DNA of 64,000 nt from Shouchella tritolerans (lineage in GTDB: Bacteria > Bacillota > Bacilli > Bacillales > Bacillaceae_D), in assembly GCF_025770735.1 (NCBI RefSeq), contig NZ_JAODPB010000009.1:1-64000 (forward strand). The letters are read 5' to 3'. Position numbers and translations under genes: made by a program. Numbering within the stretch: the stretch's first letter is position 1; the number at the start of each line of letters is the position of its first letter. The notes under the pieces are model-generated. The model had not been told where the DNA came from. It was given only the letters and a program-made list of their open reading frames with translations, and did no database searches. Of this stretch, positions 19,973-29,130 are shown one piece after another.

Positions 19973-20524
19973 TTATCGGTAAACCAACAGCACGTTCCCG
20001 CATTGAAACGCTTTTGATTCGACTAATGTAAGCTTTTTCGTAGTATTGTTAAATAACCGTTGTCCCTTTCCAATACAGACAGGATTGACGATGAGGCGGT
20101 ACTCATCAATTAAGTCATGTTTGATAAAAGTTTGCGCAATGTGTGCACCGGCAAAGAGGGCAATATTTTTACCAGGCTGAAGCTTTAGTTTTTCCGCTTC
20201 CAAAGGCACATTTCCCTTTACCACTCTCGCATTCCACTCAGCCTTTTCTAGCGTGCGAGAAAAAACAACTTTGTTCATCTGATTCATTTTCCTAGCAAAT
20301 AACCGGTTTTTTTCTGTGCTCGTTTGCTCAAATTCAGCCGAAGGCCAATACTGGAGCATTTTCTCGTAGGCAATCCGTCCATACAATAACGTATCCACAG
20401 TATCCAAAAAGCGATCCATAAAATCGTGCATTTCCTCATCCATTACATGCCACGAACAATCTCCTTCTTTCCCAGCAACAAATCCATCCAAAGACATAAC
20501 CATTGACAAGGTAATCTTTCGCAT
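19973..20524 (-). CDS. DHFR-like (RibD C-terminal domain) reductase
   Basis: A 183-residue single-domain protein of the RibD-C/dihydrofolate-reductase-like family: SMVMSLDGFVAGKEGD at the start, LLYGRIAYEKMLQYWP, and the nucleotide-binding GKNIALFAGAHIAQTFI. Such proteins (YwjB/YyaP group in B. subtilis) are predicted NADPH reductases of unknown substrate and are distinct from the true DHFR at 27741. I chose the ATG at 20524, 8 bases after AAAGGA; an upstream TTG frame to 20542 lacks a ribosome site. Confidence 0.85.
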   Translation of the reverse strand: MRKITLSMVMSLDGFVAGKEGDCSWHVMDEEMHDFMDRFLDTVDTLLYGRIAYEKMLQYWPSAEFEQTSTEKNRLFARKMNQMNKVVFSRTLEKAEWNARVVKGNVPLEAEKLKLQPGKNIALFAGAHIAQTFIKHDLIDEYRLIVNPVCIGKGQRLFNNTTKKLTLVESKAFQCGNVLLVYR

Positions 20525-20822
20525 TGGCCTCATCCTTTCCAATTACTAAATTTCGTTAGAGATACTAAAAATAATGAGTCAATAGATGCGAAGCAACCAT
20601 TTTGCACTCCGTTTTATTATAAGGTAGAAGAAATGAATCGATTTCTTTTTAATTGCTAACAAGTCGCATTTAGCAAGTGTTGTTGAGATCGGTTTAACCG
20701 AGGGAGATCGATGTGTCTAACAATGTGTAGAAGGGGTGAAAAAGAAAAAGGAGAATCAAAGAATATCCAAATTTCCTTTAACGCCACAAGTTCGTAAATC
20801 ACAAAAATTGGGAGGGTTCATT

Positions 20823-21293
20823 GTGTCTGCTAAACTTGGACTTACAGACGAACAGAAGAAAAAATTAAGAAAAAGTAAAATAAGCATGTCTACTATACAT
20901 ACGATAAATCCTATCGATTTAGCTGACATATTAGAGATAACAGTAGAAGAAGCCCAACAAATGGTGGCCAGCGCACAATTTCAACGTTTGCCGTCAATCG
21001 GTCCTGTCTTAGCAGAGAACTTAGTCCATCTTGGTTTCTTGCATCTTAATGATGTGAAGGGGAAAAGTGGCAGTGAGTTAACCGATTTGTTGGAACAACA
21101 TTGTGGCTGCTGGGTTGACCCTTGTGTCGAAGATCAACTTAGACTAGTCGTCCACTTTGCAGAAAAGCCCCATTCAAACAAAAAGTGGTGGGATTTTACA
21201 GAAGAACGGAAAAAATACCGAAAAGAACACGGATATCCAGCAGATCGGCCCAAAAAGCCTTGTAACAATCTAATGAAAACAAAACTCATTTAA
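20823..21293 (+). CDS. Helix-hairpin-helix protein of the Cdd1 (pathogenicity locus) family
   Basis: The product (156 residues from the GTG at 20823) has a helix-hairpin-helix-like core (FQRLPSIGPVLAENLVHLGFLHLNDVKG, about residues 57-84). The Cys/Trp-rich C-terminal region is typical of the Cdd1 family: CGCWVDPCVEDQLRLVVHF, then KKWWDFTEERKKYR. I chose this GTG because GGGAGGG sits 6 bases before it. The frame is open back to a GTG at 20736 whose ribosome site is too close, adding 29 basic residues. HhH domains usually bind DNA non-specifically; the biological role is unknown. Confidence 0.75.
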   Translation: MSAKLGLTDEQKKKLRKSKISMSTIHTINPIDLADILEITVEEAQQMVASAQFQRLPSIGPVLAENLVHLGFLHLNDVKGKSGSELTDLLEQHCGCWVDPCVEDQLRLVVHFAEKPHSNKKWWDFTEERKKYRKEHGYPADRPKKPCNNLMKTKLI

Positions 21294-21444
21294 AGGTGTT
21301 TACAGTTTTGATAGGGGCGTTTTTTGGAGGGACTGGGAAATAGTTAGCGCATCCATTGGAGTGACATTCGCCAATAGAGGAGAGCTTTTGTAGGTGCTAC
21401 TATCGATTGGGTGATAGTCAGAAATCGGGAAAGGAGAAAAATTA

Positions 21445-21752
21445 ATGATCCTTTACGCTACTGTTCTGTTTTTATTATCCATATGTCTTGCCTTTCAATA
21501 TGTAACAGCATTTATGTTTCTCATGTTTGGAAGAAACACCCCATATGCTCGTTTTGTAGAAAATTTTTATGAACATCAGCCAAAAGATTGTATAAACGTT
21601 TTCTATATAGAAAATTATGGGTTAGCTATTTCTCATTATATTAAAAGGGAATAAAGGGAAAAGTAGTTTACGCTTTTCAATGGCTTTTATTCATCATGAT
21701 AGCGTTGGTCCTTCTTTCTTTAGCTAGACAAATAAGCGAGAGTTATTTCTAA
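21445..21752 (+). pseudogene. Small membrane protein gene, frameshifted paralogue of the next gene
   Basis: The frame opens well: ATG behind AAAGGAGAAAA, then a hydrophobic helix and GRNTPYARFVENFYEH. It ends early at 21654. The rest of the protein (GIKGKVVYAFQWLLFIMIALVLLSLARQ) continues in another frame to a TAA at 21752. Aligned with the paralogue at 21821-22135, the break falls at an A/G-rich run near 21640-21655 where the paralogue reads ERFGGIKGR. A small indel has therefore split an ancestral gene of about 100 codons. The N-terminal 69 residues could still be made as a truncated single-helix peptide. Confidence 0.65.
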
Positions 21753-21820
21753 ATGTTATTTAGAGATAAATCCTACAGTTTTGACCATTAATTTTAGAAA
21801 CTGAGGTGGGAGGAATAAAG

Positions 21821-22135
21821 TTGGCAAATGTTATCAGTTATATAATAGGGCTAGCCCTCGCTTTTCAGTTGATTATAGCTATGCTGCATCTCATTCTAGG
21901 TAAAAACACGCCTTTTGTTGTTTTAGTTAATAAGTTGTATGAAGAAACGCCAAGAGATATATACGATAAAATAATGAATGCATTTTATTATGCTTACTTT
22001 GGGCTTGCTGTACTTTTATTTCAGATTGCAATCGAAAGGTTTGGAGGCATAAAGGGCAGGTTCGTTTTCCTATTAGAAGGAATAGGGATACTTGTGGTAC
22101 TCGCTATTTTAGTCAACATCCCCCACATGATCTAA
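21821..22135 (+). CDS. Small three-helix membrane protein, unknown family
   Basis: A 104-residue protein starting at TTG, 7 bases after GGGAGG. It has hydrophobic segments at about 3-24, 51-66 and 77-96 and a conserved loop GKNTPFVVLVNKLYEETPRD between the first two. It is the intact member of a tandem pair: the preceding frameshifted copy shares the GxNTPxxxxVxxxYE pattern. I do not recognise the family. The neighbouring genes (a PH-domain membrane protein and a DUF5082-type protein) give no clear functional hint. Confidence 0.65.
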   Translation: MANVISYIIGLALAFQLIIAMLHLILGKNTPFVVLVNKLYEETPRDIYDKIMNAFYYAYFGLAVLLFQIAIERFGGIKGRFVFLLEGIGILVVLAILVNIPHMI

Positions 22136-22180
22136 AAATGGTAGCAAACAGAAACAAATTTAAATGGCCTGTTGTTCCAT

Positions 22181-22327
22181 ATGCCTGCACGGGATGGGGT
22201 TTGGTTTGTAAGATACAAAGATGTTCATTCAAACGAAGATGTGATCATTCAAAAAACCTCTTTTTCTAAATGGAAAGAAGTGTGTAACGAATTCCTTGAA
22301 CGGACAGTCTTCCACGCTGCCAAATAA
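22181..22327 (+). CDS. Doubtful 48-residue ORF, possibly a gene remnant
   Basis: The frame ATG 22181 to TAA 22327 encodes a protein-like sequence (DGVWFVRYKDVHSNEDVI, then FSKWKEVCNEFLERTVFHAAK) with good codon usage, but it has no ribosome binding site. The preceding bases in another frame also look like coding sequence (FKWPVVPYACTGWG). This suggests the 3' end of a decayed gene rather than a working small gene. Its stop is 14 bases before the next start. Confidence 0.25.
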   Translation: MPARDGVWFVRYKDVHSNEDVIIQKTSFSKWKEVCNEFLERTVFHAAK

Positions 22328-22341
22328 AGGAGGGGTGTTTT

Positions 22342-22794
22342 ATGAACATATACAAAACATCAAGAGATAAGAAGGTTGTATTTGGTTACAGTGCGTTGGT
22401 TGCGGGGTTGACTGCTATTATGGCGATTGTGTTCATGGTCGAAGACTCCATTGGGCGTTTATTGTTTTTTGGCCTTTTATTTATGATTGGAATGATTTAT
22501 TTTGTTGGCGGGATGGTGTTTATTACATATGAGTTGAAAGAAGAGGGTTTGTTTGTTCAAGCTGGTTTAATTAGCCGTTTTTACTCTTATGAAAGCATGA
22601 CAGCGCTTGAACCGATGGGCAGTCCTTTTTCTGGAAAAGAGCGAATCGTTGGTTCTTCTCAAGGATTCACGATCAAGCATAATGGGCCAAAGGGAGAGGT
22701 GAAAATCTCGCCTGAGCGGATGGGAGAATTTAAGCAGGAGCTGCTCAAACGTGCGCCACATTTAGATGTGCAAGTGAAAGCAGATAGTCGATAG
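22342..22794 (+). CDS. Membrane-anchored bacterial PH-domain protein
   Basis: A 150-residue protein with two transmembrane helices (about 12-32 and 39-60) and a C-terminal bacterial PH-like domain (ITYELKEEGLFVQAGLISRFYSYESMTALEP, then ISPERMGEFKQELLKRAP). It resembles the bPH_4/YyaB-like family of uncharacterised Bacillus proteins. AAAGGAGGGG lies 7 bases before the ATG. The following gene starts 11 bases after its stop, so the two probably form an operon. Function unknown. Confidence 0.75.
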   Translation: MNIYKTSRDKKVVFGYSALVAGLTAIMAIVFMVEDSIGRLLFFGLLFMIGMIYFVGGMVFITYELKEEGLFVQAGLISRFYSYESMTALEPMGSPFSGKERIVGSSQGFTIKHNGPKGEVKISPERMGEFKQELLKRAPHLDVQVKADSR

Positions 22795-22805
22795 GAGGAA
22801 GACAC

Positions 22806-23189
22806 ATGTCGGTTGAATTTTATCGAAATCGAATTCGGGAGACGGAAAATGCCATCCAAGCAGCCAATGAAAAAATTGCTCGCTTAAGAGCGTGCAGGGC
22901 CCGCTTAATTGGGCAGGAAATCATCATGGGCGATACAAAACATACTTTTAAAGAACTGGAATTAACGAAAGAGAATTGGTATGGGAAGCATGCGGACGAA
23001 TTTGATGCTGAGCGTGAATCGGAAGTGGTGAGCCCTTATCAAGATCTCCTTAATGAAGTCGGCAACACGATTGAAAAGGCGACGAACGAAATCAGTGCTA
23101 CACAAGATGTCATCAACTTTCAAAGCAGTTTGCCAAGCAATTATCAAATTGGTCTTGAACGGGCGATCGAGAGGGAAAAGGAAGAGTAG
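22806..23189 (+). CDS. DUF5082/YwqH-like helical protein (orphan type VII-associated)
   Basis: A 127-residue, almost entirely helical protein with coiled-coil character. It carries a WxG-like pattern (NWYGKHADEFDAERE, about residues 58-72) resembling the W-x-G-x-x-A-x-x-F-D-x-x-R of YwqH/DUF5082 proteins. By family knowledge these small helical proteins are encoded just upstream of LXG toxins and help their export through the type VII (Yuk/Yue) system. Here no LXG toxin or immunity gene follows: next come a hairpin and yunF. It could be the leftover of a toxin cassette or serve a toxin encoded elsewhere. Confidence 0.65.
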   Translation: MSVEFYRNRIRETENAIQAANEKIARLRACRARLIGQEIIMGDTKHTFKELELTKENWYGKHADEFDAERESEVVSPYQDLLNEVGNTIEKATNEISATQDVINFQSSLPSNYQIGLERAIEREKEE

Positions 23190-23230
23190 GATTGCCGCTG
23201 TTTTTTGGTTTCCAGCGATATTCATGCATA

Positions 23231-23275
23231 CAAACGCTCAGAGAATCGTTCTCTGGGCGTTTGTGGTATCTTTTC
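23231..23275 (+). terminator. Hairpin after the DUF5082-like gene
   Basis: CAAACGCTCAGAGAA (23231-23245) pairs with TTCTCTGGGCGTTTG (23249-23263) with one G-U or mismatch pair. The tail is T-rich but interrupted, so strength is uncertain. Confidence 0.65.
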
Positions 23276-23388
23276 TAATGTTAATGGCTATGTTGTCCGT
23301 CTACGTTTCGTAAGTTTGCATAGGTGGAACTAACATTTTACAAGAGATTGCGTTAAAATAGAGAGAAATGTGCGGGAGGCGTTTTTTA

Positions 23389-24240
23389 GTGATTTACATA
23401 GGTTTAAGCGGCTGGGGTGACCATCATAGCTTATACGAAGGCGTAAAGCCAGCAGAAAAGTTGCAAACGTATGCGGGCTATTTTCCGATTGTGGAGTTGG
23501 ATGCCTCGTTTTATGCCGTTCCACCCCAATCGTCGATCCGAAAGTGGTTAGACGAAACGCCGGCGTCCTTTCAATTTGTTGTCAAAGCGTATCAGGAAAT
23601 AACAGGGCACCAGCGAGGAGAGACGCCTTCTCCTTTTCAATCGAAACAAGAAATGTTTGCTGCTTTTTTGGAGTCGATCCAACCGATGGCGGAAGCAGGC
23701 AAACTAGCGATGGTTTTATGCCAGTTTCCCCCTTGGTTTGATGTTCAGAAAAAACACGTTGCTTGGCTTCGTGTAGTGCGCGAGCAATTAAAAGATTTTC
23801 CAGTCGCGCTTGAATTCAGGCATGAATCGTGGTTTTTGCCTGCTTACCGTGAGAAAACGCTGGCGTTGATGCGCGAGGAAAATTGGATTCACAGCATTTG
23901 TGACGAACCGCAAGCTGGGGCACGCTCGATTCCAACTGTGCTCGAGCCAACAGACCGCCATAAGACATTGGTCCGTATGCATGGACGCAATGTCCATGGT
24001 TGGAATGGCCCGAGCAAAGGGCAAGAATGGCGTGATGTTCGCTATTTGTATGATTACAACGAACGGGAGCTTGCTGAATGGAAAACGCGCCTTCAGTCGC
24101 TCCGACAACAATGTGAACATGTTTATGTGATTTTTAATAACAATTCTGGTGGTCATGCGGCTCAAAACGCCCGCGCATTGATCGAGATGATGGGCATCGA
24201 ATATACGGACCTGGCGCCAAGACAGTTGGATTTATTTTAA
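23389..24240 (+). CDS. yunF: DUF72 family protein YunF
   Basis: A 283-residue TIM-barrel-like DUF72 protein, matching B. subtilis YunF from the first residues (IYIGLSGWGDHHSLY) through ELDASFYAVPP, EFRHESWF and YVIFNNNSGGHAAQNA. I use the GTG at 23389, 10 bases after GGGAGG, rather than the ATG at 23368, because family members begin right before IYIGL. It opens a conserved block (yunF-yunE-yunD-yunC) in which gene order but not function is known. A short imperfect hairpin follows at 24250-24278. Confidence 0.88.
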   Translation: MIYIGLSGWGDHHSLYEGVKPAEKLQTYAGYFPIVELDASFYAVPPQSSIRKWLDETPASFQFVVKAYQEITGHQRGETPSPFQSKQEMFAAFLESIQPMAEAGKLAMVLCQFPPWFDVQKKHVAWLRVVREQLKDFPVALEFRHESWFLPAYREKTLALMREENWIHSICDEPQAGARSIPTVLEPTDRHKTLVRMHGRNVHGWNGPSKGQEWRDVRYLYDYNERELAEWKTRLQSLRQQCEHVYVIFNNNSGGHAAQNARALIEMMGIEYTDLAPRQLDLF

Positions 24241-24344
24241 AAGCACACGAACAGCAAGCGTCTAAGCCTCGTGCTGTTTAAGGGTGACACTAGCTTTTTG
24301 GGTGTCCATATTTAAATATGATTATACAGAAAGCTGGTTTTTTA

Positions 24345-25163
24345 ATGGAATATGTACTGCTCGTATTAGTAGGTTTTGCTGCAGCGGCGTTTGGGAGTTT
24401 GCTCGGTCTTGGGGGCGGTGTGGTCGTCGTGCCTGCTTTGCTTGGACTCGGTAGCTTGTTTGCCGCTGTCGACGTCATTTCTCCGCAAACAGCTGCAGGC
24501 ACGTCTTTATTTGTTATGATTTTCACTGGCATTTCTTCTGTGCTCGCCTATCATAAACAGAAAACGATTGATTGGAAAAGCGCACTTCTTTTTTTGATTG
24601 GTATTGTTCCTGGGGCGATTCTTGGGACTAGCGCCAGCAAAGTGTTGTCAACGGATTCGTTTATGTTTTATTTCGGCCTTTTTATGCTCGTTATTGCGGG
24701 TAGTTTATTTTTGCGGGGAAAGCTAAAACGCAAAGATGCGCCTGTTAAAGGAGTGATTCGTGAAAGCACGGATGAAGCAGGAAATCGTTTTGTTTATGGC
24801 TATTCGCCTATTACCGCCATTCTAGTCAGCATTGGCGTTGGCTTTTTATCGAGCCTCTTCGGTGTCGGTGGAGGGGCGTTAATGGTTCCCGTCATGATTG
24901 TCTGGTTTGGGTTCCCTGCTAAAATAGCTGCCGCTACCGCCATGCTTGTTATTTTGTTTTCGGCCGTGTCAGGTTCAGCTGCCCATTTTGCGGCTGGTCA
25001 CATCCACTGGCTTTATGCGCTGGCGCTTATTCCTGGCGCGTGGTTTGGTGGCAAGGCGGGTGCTTGGCTCAACCAACGAATTCGCTCTAACTTGCTCGTG
25101 TGGTTGATGAAGCTTGTCTTTATTGGGCTTGCGGTGCAGTTTATTCTCCAAGGCCTGTTATAA
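24345..25163 (+). CDS. yunE: TauE/SafE-family membrane transporter YunE
   Basis: A polytopic membrane protein of about 272 residues with the two internally repeated TauE/SafE halves: FGSLLGLGGGVVVVPALL near the start and SSLFGVGGGALMVPVMIVWF in the middle. The family (UPF0721) is linked to export or import of sulphonates and other organic anions; the substrate here is unknown. The start is uncertain: the ATG at 24345 matches where B. subtilis YunE begins, but neither it nor the ATG at 24318 has a clear ribosome site. Confidence 0.85.
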   Translation: MEYVLLVLVGFAAAAFGSLLGLGGGVVVVPALLGLGSLFAAVDVISPQTAAGTSLFVMIFTGISSVLAYHKQKTIDWKSALLFLIGIVPGAILGTSASKVLSTDSFMFYFGLFMLVIAGSLFLRGKLKRKDAPVKGVIRESTDEAGNRFVYGYSPITAILVSIGVGFLSSLFGVGGGALMVPVMIVWFGFPAKIAAATAMLVILFSAVSGSAAHFAAGHIHWLYALALIPGAWFGGKAGAWLNQRIRSNLLVWLMKLVFIGLAVQFILQGLL

Positions 25164-25207
25164 TCACCACATATCAGGAACAGATCGAAATAAGAGGAGG
25201 CGACTTT

Positions 25208-26554
25208 GTGACCAAGACGGTTACCATTTATCATACAAACGACATCCACAGCGGTTTTGCCACATGGCCCCGGATTGTCTCATATATAAAGCGGCATCGC
25301 CATCCCCTTATGCGCTATGTCGATTTAGGAGACCATGCAGACAGGGCAAACCCGCTTACAGAAGCGACTTACGGAAAAGGAAACATTGAGCTTTTAAATG
25401 AAGCAGGCGTTGATTTTGCCGTACCTGGCAACAACGAAGGTGTGACATTTTCCAAACAAATGCTTCACGAGATGTACGAGCATGCTTCATTCCAAGTGCT
25501 TGCCGCCAATTTGATTGACCAACAAACAGGGACGTATCCGAACTGGGTCAAGCCTTATTGGGTCGATGAAATGGAAGGTGGCATTCGGATCGGCTATATT
25601 GGCTACACTGCCTCCATGATCCACTTCTATGAGCAGTTGGGTTGGGATGTTGCTTTTTCTATAGATAGACTTCGCCAGTTGGCGCAACAAGTTGCTGCCA
25701 AGGCAGATGCACTTATCCTTCTCTCCCATCTAGGGCTGCCTCGGGATGAACAAATTGCTGCTGAAATCGCTGAAATTGATGTCATTATCGGTGCCCATAC
25801 ACACCATGTCCTCCCACATGGAAAGCGCATAAGTGGGAAGCTGATCGCTCAAGCGGGCAAACATGGCCAATATTTAGGGAAATTGTCGCTTGAATTTGCA
25901 GAGGGAAGCCATGAATTTCTTTCCGCAGAAGAAGAACTGCTTGACCCCCGGAATTTTGATGAGGATCCGGGTGCGCGTATGCTCCTACAGTCGTTGCAAA
26001 CAAAGGCGCAAGCTGCTTTAAGTGCTCCTGCGGCCGTGCTTACACGAAAGCTGGAAGTCAAATGGTTCGAACATTCGGCTGGGCCGCAAGCGCTGTGTGA
26101 CGAACTGAGTGCTTGGTGCGGCGCTGAGCTTGGGATGCTAAATGCAGGCGTGCTGTTGGAAAGCTTGCCGGAAGGGCCAGTCACGTACGGTGATCTTCAT
26201 CGCATTTGCCCTCATCCGATTAATCCGTGCATTGTTGAGTTGACCGGGGCGGAGCTGATCGAAACGATCGAGCGTGCGCAAACCGATGATATTGTACAAT
26301 TGCAGTTAAAAGGATTTGGTTTCCGGGGGAAAGTGCTCGGGACGATGGTGTATACAGGAGTTGACGTCAAGCCTGAAGGAATCTTCGTTTGCGGCAAACC
26401 GATTGTTGACGAACACATATACAGACTGGCGACATTGGATATGTATACGTTTGGGTTTTTGTTTCCGAAAATTGCCGAGGCGAAAAAGAAAACGTATTTG
26501 CTCCCTGAATTTTTGCGCGATATTCTGCTGGACATGTTGAAAAAATGGCACTGA
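25208..26554 (+). CDS. yunD: Calcineurin-like phosphoesterase/5'-nucleotidase YunD
   Basis: A 448-residue protein with an N-terminal metallophosphatase domain (metal ligands in YHTNDIHSG, VDLGDHAD, VPGNNEG, LLSHLG and IGAHTHH, about residues 6-207) and a C-terminal 5'-nucleotidase domain (about 270-440, GMLNAGVLLESLPEG). It should hydrolyse nucleotides or nucleotide sugars. There is no signal peptide from the chosen GTG at 25208, which has GAGGAGG 7 bases upstream; the frame extends back to 25100 but overlaps yunE. Cytoplasmic location is therefore inferred. It keeps the yunE-yunD-yunC order. Confidence 0.88.
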   Translation: MTKTVTIYHTNDIHSGFATWPRIVSYIKRHRHPLMRYVDLGDHADRANPLTEATYGKGNIELLNEAGVDFAVPGNNEGVTFSKQMLHEMYEHASFQVLAANLIDQQTGTYPNWVKPYWVDEMEGGIRIGYIGYTASMIHFYEQLGWDVAFSIDRLRQLAQQVAAKADALILLSHLGLPRDEQIAAEIAEIDVIIGAHTHHVLPHGKRISGKLIAQAGKHGQYLGKLSLEFAEGSHEFLSAEEELLDPRNFDEDPGARMLLQSLQTKAQAALSAPAAVLTRKLEVKWFEHSAGPQALCDELSAWCGAELGMLNAGVLLESLPEGPVTYGDLHRICPHPINPCIVELTGAELIETIERAQTDDIVQLQLKGFGFRGKVLGTMVYTGVDVKPEGIFVCGKPIVDEHIYRLATLDMYTFGFLFPKIAEAKKKTYLLPEFLRDILLDMLKKWH

Positions 26555-26608
26555 TTTCTTTGCCTGCTCATATGTTGTGGTGAAACAACTTATAAAGGAG
26601 CGGGGCCA

Positions 26609-26920
26609 ATGATTGATGTTCAGCCAATTACGATTGAGAAGGAAATGTTTGTCGCCATTACGGTCAAATTGCCGAAAACTAACTTTATGGCCGTGACATG
26701 CGACACAGGATACATTATGTGTGGCGCCCTTGACGTGAAGCTGTTAAACGAAAAGCTGAAAGAACGAGGCATTATCGCAGGACGTGCGGTTGGCGTTCGC
26801 ACAATTGAACAGTTGCTTGAAGCGCCGCTGGAATCTGTTACACTCAAGTGTGAGGAGTTAGGCATTCACAAAGGAATGACAGGAAAAGACGCGCTTTTAA
26901 AAATGAAACAATCGATGTAA
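26609..26920 (+). CDS. yunC: DUF1805 protein YunC
   Basis: A 103-residue protein of the DUF1805 family (YunC), with the conserved [11 protein letters not shown] segment (about 32-42) and an arginine-rich [13 protein letters not shown] motif. The fold is known for the family but the function is not. The start has AAAGGAGCGGGG. Only 29 bases separate its stop from the thymidylate synthase start, so the genes may be co-transcribed. Confidence 0.88.
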   Translation: MIDVQPITIEKEMFVAITVKLPKTNFMAVTCDTGYIMCGALDVKLLNEKLKERGIIAGRAVGVRTIEQLLEAPLESVTLKCEELGIHKGMTGKDALLKMKQSM

Positions 26921-26949
26921 ATGAGTTGAAAACAGGAGTTGACGTTTTT

Positions 26950-27744
26950 ATGGAACAATACTTGCAGTTATGCGAGCACGTTTTGCAAAACGGCTCGCCA
27001 AAATCAGATCGGACAGGCACTGGCACCATTAGCGTATTTGGTTACCAGATGCGCTTTGATTTAGAAAAGGGTTTTCCAATTGTCACAACGAAAAAATTGC
27101 ATATGCGTTCGATCATCCATGAATTGCTTTGGTTTCTAAAAGGCGACACGAACATCCGTTATTTGCAAGAAAATGGCGTTCGTATTTGGAATGAATGGGC
27201 GGATGAAAACGGCGACCTTGGGCCTGTTTACGGAAAACAATGGCGCTCCTGGGAAGGGGCAAACGGCAAAACAGTCGACCAAATTACTGAAGTGGTTGAG
27301 CAAATAAAAACGAATCCGAATTCTCGCCGCTTAATTGTCAATGCGTGGAATGTCGCGGAGATTGAAGAAATGGCGCTTGCGCCATGCCATTGCTTGTTTC
27401 AGTTTTATGTAAACGACGGAAAACTTTCTTGCCAATTGTACCAGCGCAGTGCCGATATTTTTCTTGGTGTTCCTTTTAATATATCGTCTTATGCACTGTT
27501 AACGATGGTGATTGCCCAAGTGTGCGGATTAAAGCCAGGCGAATTTATCCACACGTTTGGCGATGCCCATTTGTACAGCAACCATATTGAACAGACGAAG
27601 CTTCAATTAACGCGTAAACCAAAACAGCTGCCAACGATGCACATCAATCCAGAGGTAACAGACCTGTTTGCGTTTACTTATGACGATTTTGAACTGAAAC
27701 ATTATGATCCTCATCCGCATATTAAAGCAGAGGTGTCCGTATGA
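26950..27744 (+). CDS. thyA: Thymidylate synthase
   Basis: A 264-residue enzyme that methylates dUMP to dTMP with 5,10-methylene-tetrahydrofolate, yielding dihydrofolate. Catalytic Cys lies in [12 protein letters not shown] (about 146), the phosphate-binding arginine in SDRTGTGT, and the dUMP-contact region in [20 protein letters not shown]. The length equals that of E. coli ThyA when started at the ATG at 26950, which has CAGGAG upstream. A TTG frame at 26926 is open but overlaps that ribosome site. The stop overlaps the dfrA start by 4 bases, coupling the two steps of folate recycling. Confidence 0.97.
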   Translation: MEQYLQLCEHVLQNGSPKSDRTGTGTISVFGYQMRFDLEKGFPIVTTKKLHMRSIIHELLWFLKGDTNIRYLQENGVRIWNEWADENGDLGPVYGKQWRSWEGANGKTVDQITEVVEQIKTNPNSRRLIVNAWNVAEIEEMALAPCHCLFQFYVNDGKLSCQLYQRSADIFLGVPFNISSYALLTMVIAQVCGLKPGEFIHTFGDAHLYSNHIEQTKLQLTRKPKQLPTMHINPEVTDLFAFTYDDFELKHYDPHPHIKAEVSV

Positions 27745-28229
27745 TTGTGTTTGTTTATGCACGAGACGCCCACTATGGAATCGGCAAAGACAACGGATTG
27801 CCTTGGCATTTGCCTGCTGATTTGCGCCATTTTAAGCGGACAACGACAGGTAAAACCATTGTGATGGGACGAAAAACATTTGACTCTATGGGTGGGCGAT
27901 TGCCAAATCGCAAAAATGTTGTTCTCACAAGGAGCCACTCTTTTCAAGCAGAAGGGGCAGAGGTCATCCATTCACTTGACGATGTCCTGCAACTCAGCAA
28001 ACAGGAAGCGATTTACGTTATAGGTGGTGCTGAGATTTTTGCGCTGTTATGGGATATATGTGACAAACACATTGTCACGGTTATTGACGAAGAATTTGAA
28101 GCGGATACGTTTGTCCCCCCTCTTTCTGAGCAAGAATGGGAGCTAGTGGAAAGAGTGGCTGGACCAATTGATGAAAAAAACCGCTATCCCCACGAATATC
28201 GGACTTACGTACGTAAACAAGCAAAATAA
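27741..28229 (+). CDS. dfrA: Dihydrofolate reductase
   Basis: A 162-residue enzyme reducing dihydrofolate, the by-product of thymidylate synthase, to tetrahydrofolate with NADPH. The diagnostic segments are present: [19 protein letters not shown] (substrate and Met20-loop region), [17 protein letters not shown], and [13 protein letters not shown]. It overlaps thyA by ATGA, so expression is coupled. Length is normal for a chromosomal DHFR. Confidence 0.97.
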   Translation: MIVFVYARDAHYGIGKDNGLPWHLPADLRHFKRTTTGKTIVMGRKTFDSMGGRLPNRKNVVLTRSHSFQAEGAEVIHSLDDVLQLSKQEAIYVIGGAEIFALLWDICDKHIVTVIDEEFEADTFVPPLSEQEWELVERVAGPIDEKNRYPHEYRTYVRKQAK

Positions 28230-28284
28230 CAGGTAAGTGTCCCCTTTCTTTTGCATAGAGATGTAAGGAAAAGGAGGGGGACGT

Positions 28285-29049
28285 ATGAAACGGTTTAAAG
28301 GAGGCCCGATTAAAGGCCAAAAACAAGAGAGAGGGCCGCTTCCTTTTCGCTATGTGCTGCTCATTTCATCGGTGCTATTCGCGATTTTGTCCCTGCAAGG
28401 GCTCTGGTTTGTCGACCATCAGCTTCGCCCGATTATTTCGCAAATCGCCCATCGGGAAATGGAGCGGATAGCGACGTATACGATTCAGCAAGCATTAACC
28501 GAAGAGCTAGGCAAAACCGATATGAACGATATGCTCATTACTGAAACGAACGGAGACGGACAGATTACGTATGTCACATTGGATAGTCAAAAATACAACA
28601 AGCTCCTTGGCAATGTCCAGCACCGTGTCCATGAGGCGATAAATGCGATCCAACGCAATGAAGACAATACATACGGGGCAAGCGAAGGTACAGTGGCGAC
28701 GATTCCTTTAGGAAGAGCGCTCAACAACTCGCTCTTAAATGATGTTGGGCCAGGCATCCCTATGCGGTTTGCGTTGATTGGCGATGCAAAAGTAGGCATG
28801 AAGGACGAAACGGAGCAGCTCGGCATTAACAATACGAGGTTGTCTTTTTATGTCACGATCGAAGTGGGGATGGACGTGATTTTGCCCTTTTCTGAGACGG
28901 CCGATACAGTATCTGTCGAGTTGCCGGCAGGTTTTGCCTTTATTTCTGGAGAAGTGCCACAATTTTATGGAGGCCAACTGCCTATTGTCAATTATCCAGC
29001 ACTTGAGGCGAATACAGAACAGGCCGAGGAAGAAAATGACAGCCAATAA
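28285..29049 (+). CDS. yunB: Sporulation protein YunB
   Basis: A 254-residue protein with one N-terminal membrane helix (about 25-45) and a large outer domain. It matches the YunB family (HREMERIATYTIQQALTEEL, then GTVATIPLGRALNNSLLNDVGP and MRFALIGDAKVGMKDE). In B. subtilis yunB is SigE-dependent and needed for full sporulation. The C-terminus ends in an acidic tail. AAAGGAGGGGG precedes the ATG. Confidence 0.88.
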   Translation: MKRFKGGPIKGQKQERGPLPFRYVLLISSVLFAILSLQGLWFVDHQLRPIISQIAHREMERIATYTIQQALTEELGKTDMNDMLITETNGDGQITYVTLDSQKYNKLLGNVQHRVHEAINAIQRNEDNTYGASEGTVATIPLGRALNNSLLNDVGPGIPMRFALIGDAKVGMKDETEQLGINNTRLSFYVTIEVGMDVILPFSETADTVSVELPAGFAFISGEVPQFYGGQLPIVNYPALEANTEQAEEENDSQ

Positions 29050-29064
29050 AGTCGGATTTTGTCG

Positions 29065-29093
29065 TTGTCTGGCGTAAAAATATGTGATAAACT
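29065..29093 (+). promoter_or_regulatory. Probable sigma-A promoter of the lysine-riboswitch transcript
   Basis: TTGTCT (29065-29070) and TAAACT (29088-29093) are 17 bases apart, about 40 bases upstream of the riboswitch aptamer. Confidence 0.55.
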
Positions 29094-29130
29094 GATACAG
29101 AATTGAATAGGAACACCTCATCTGCCAGAT

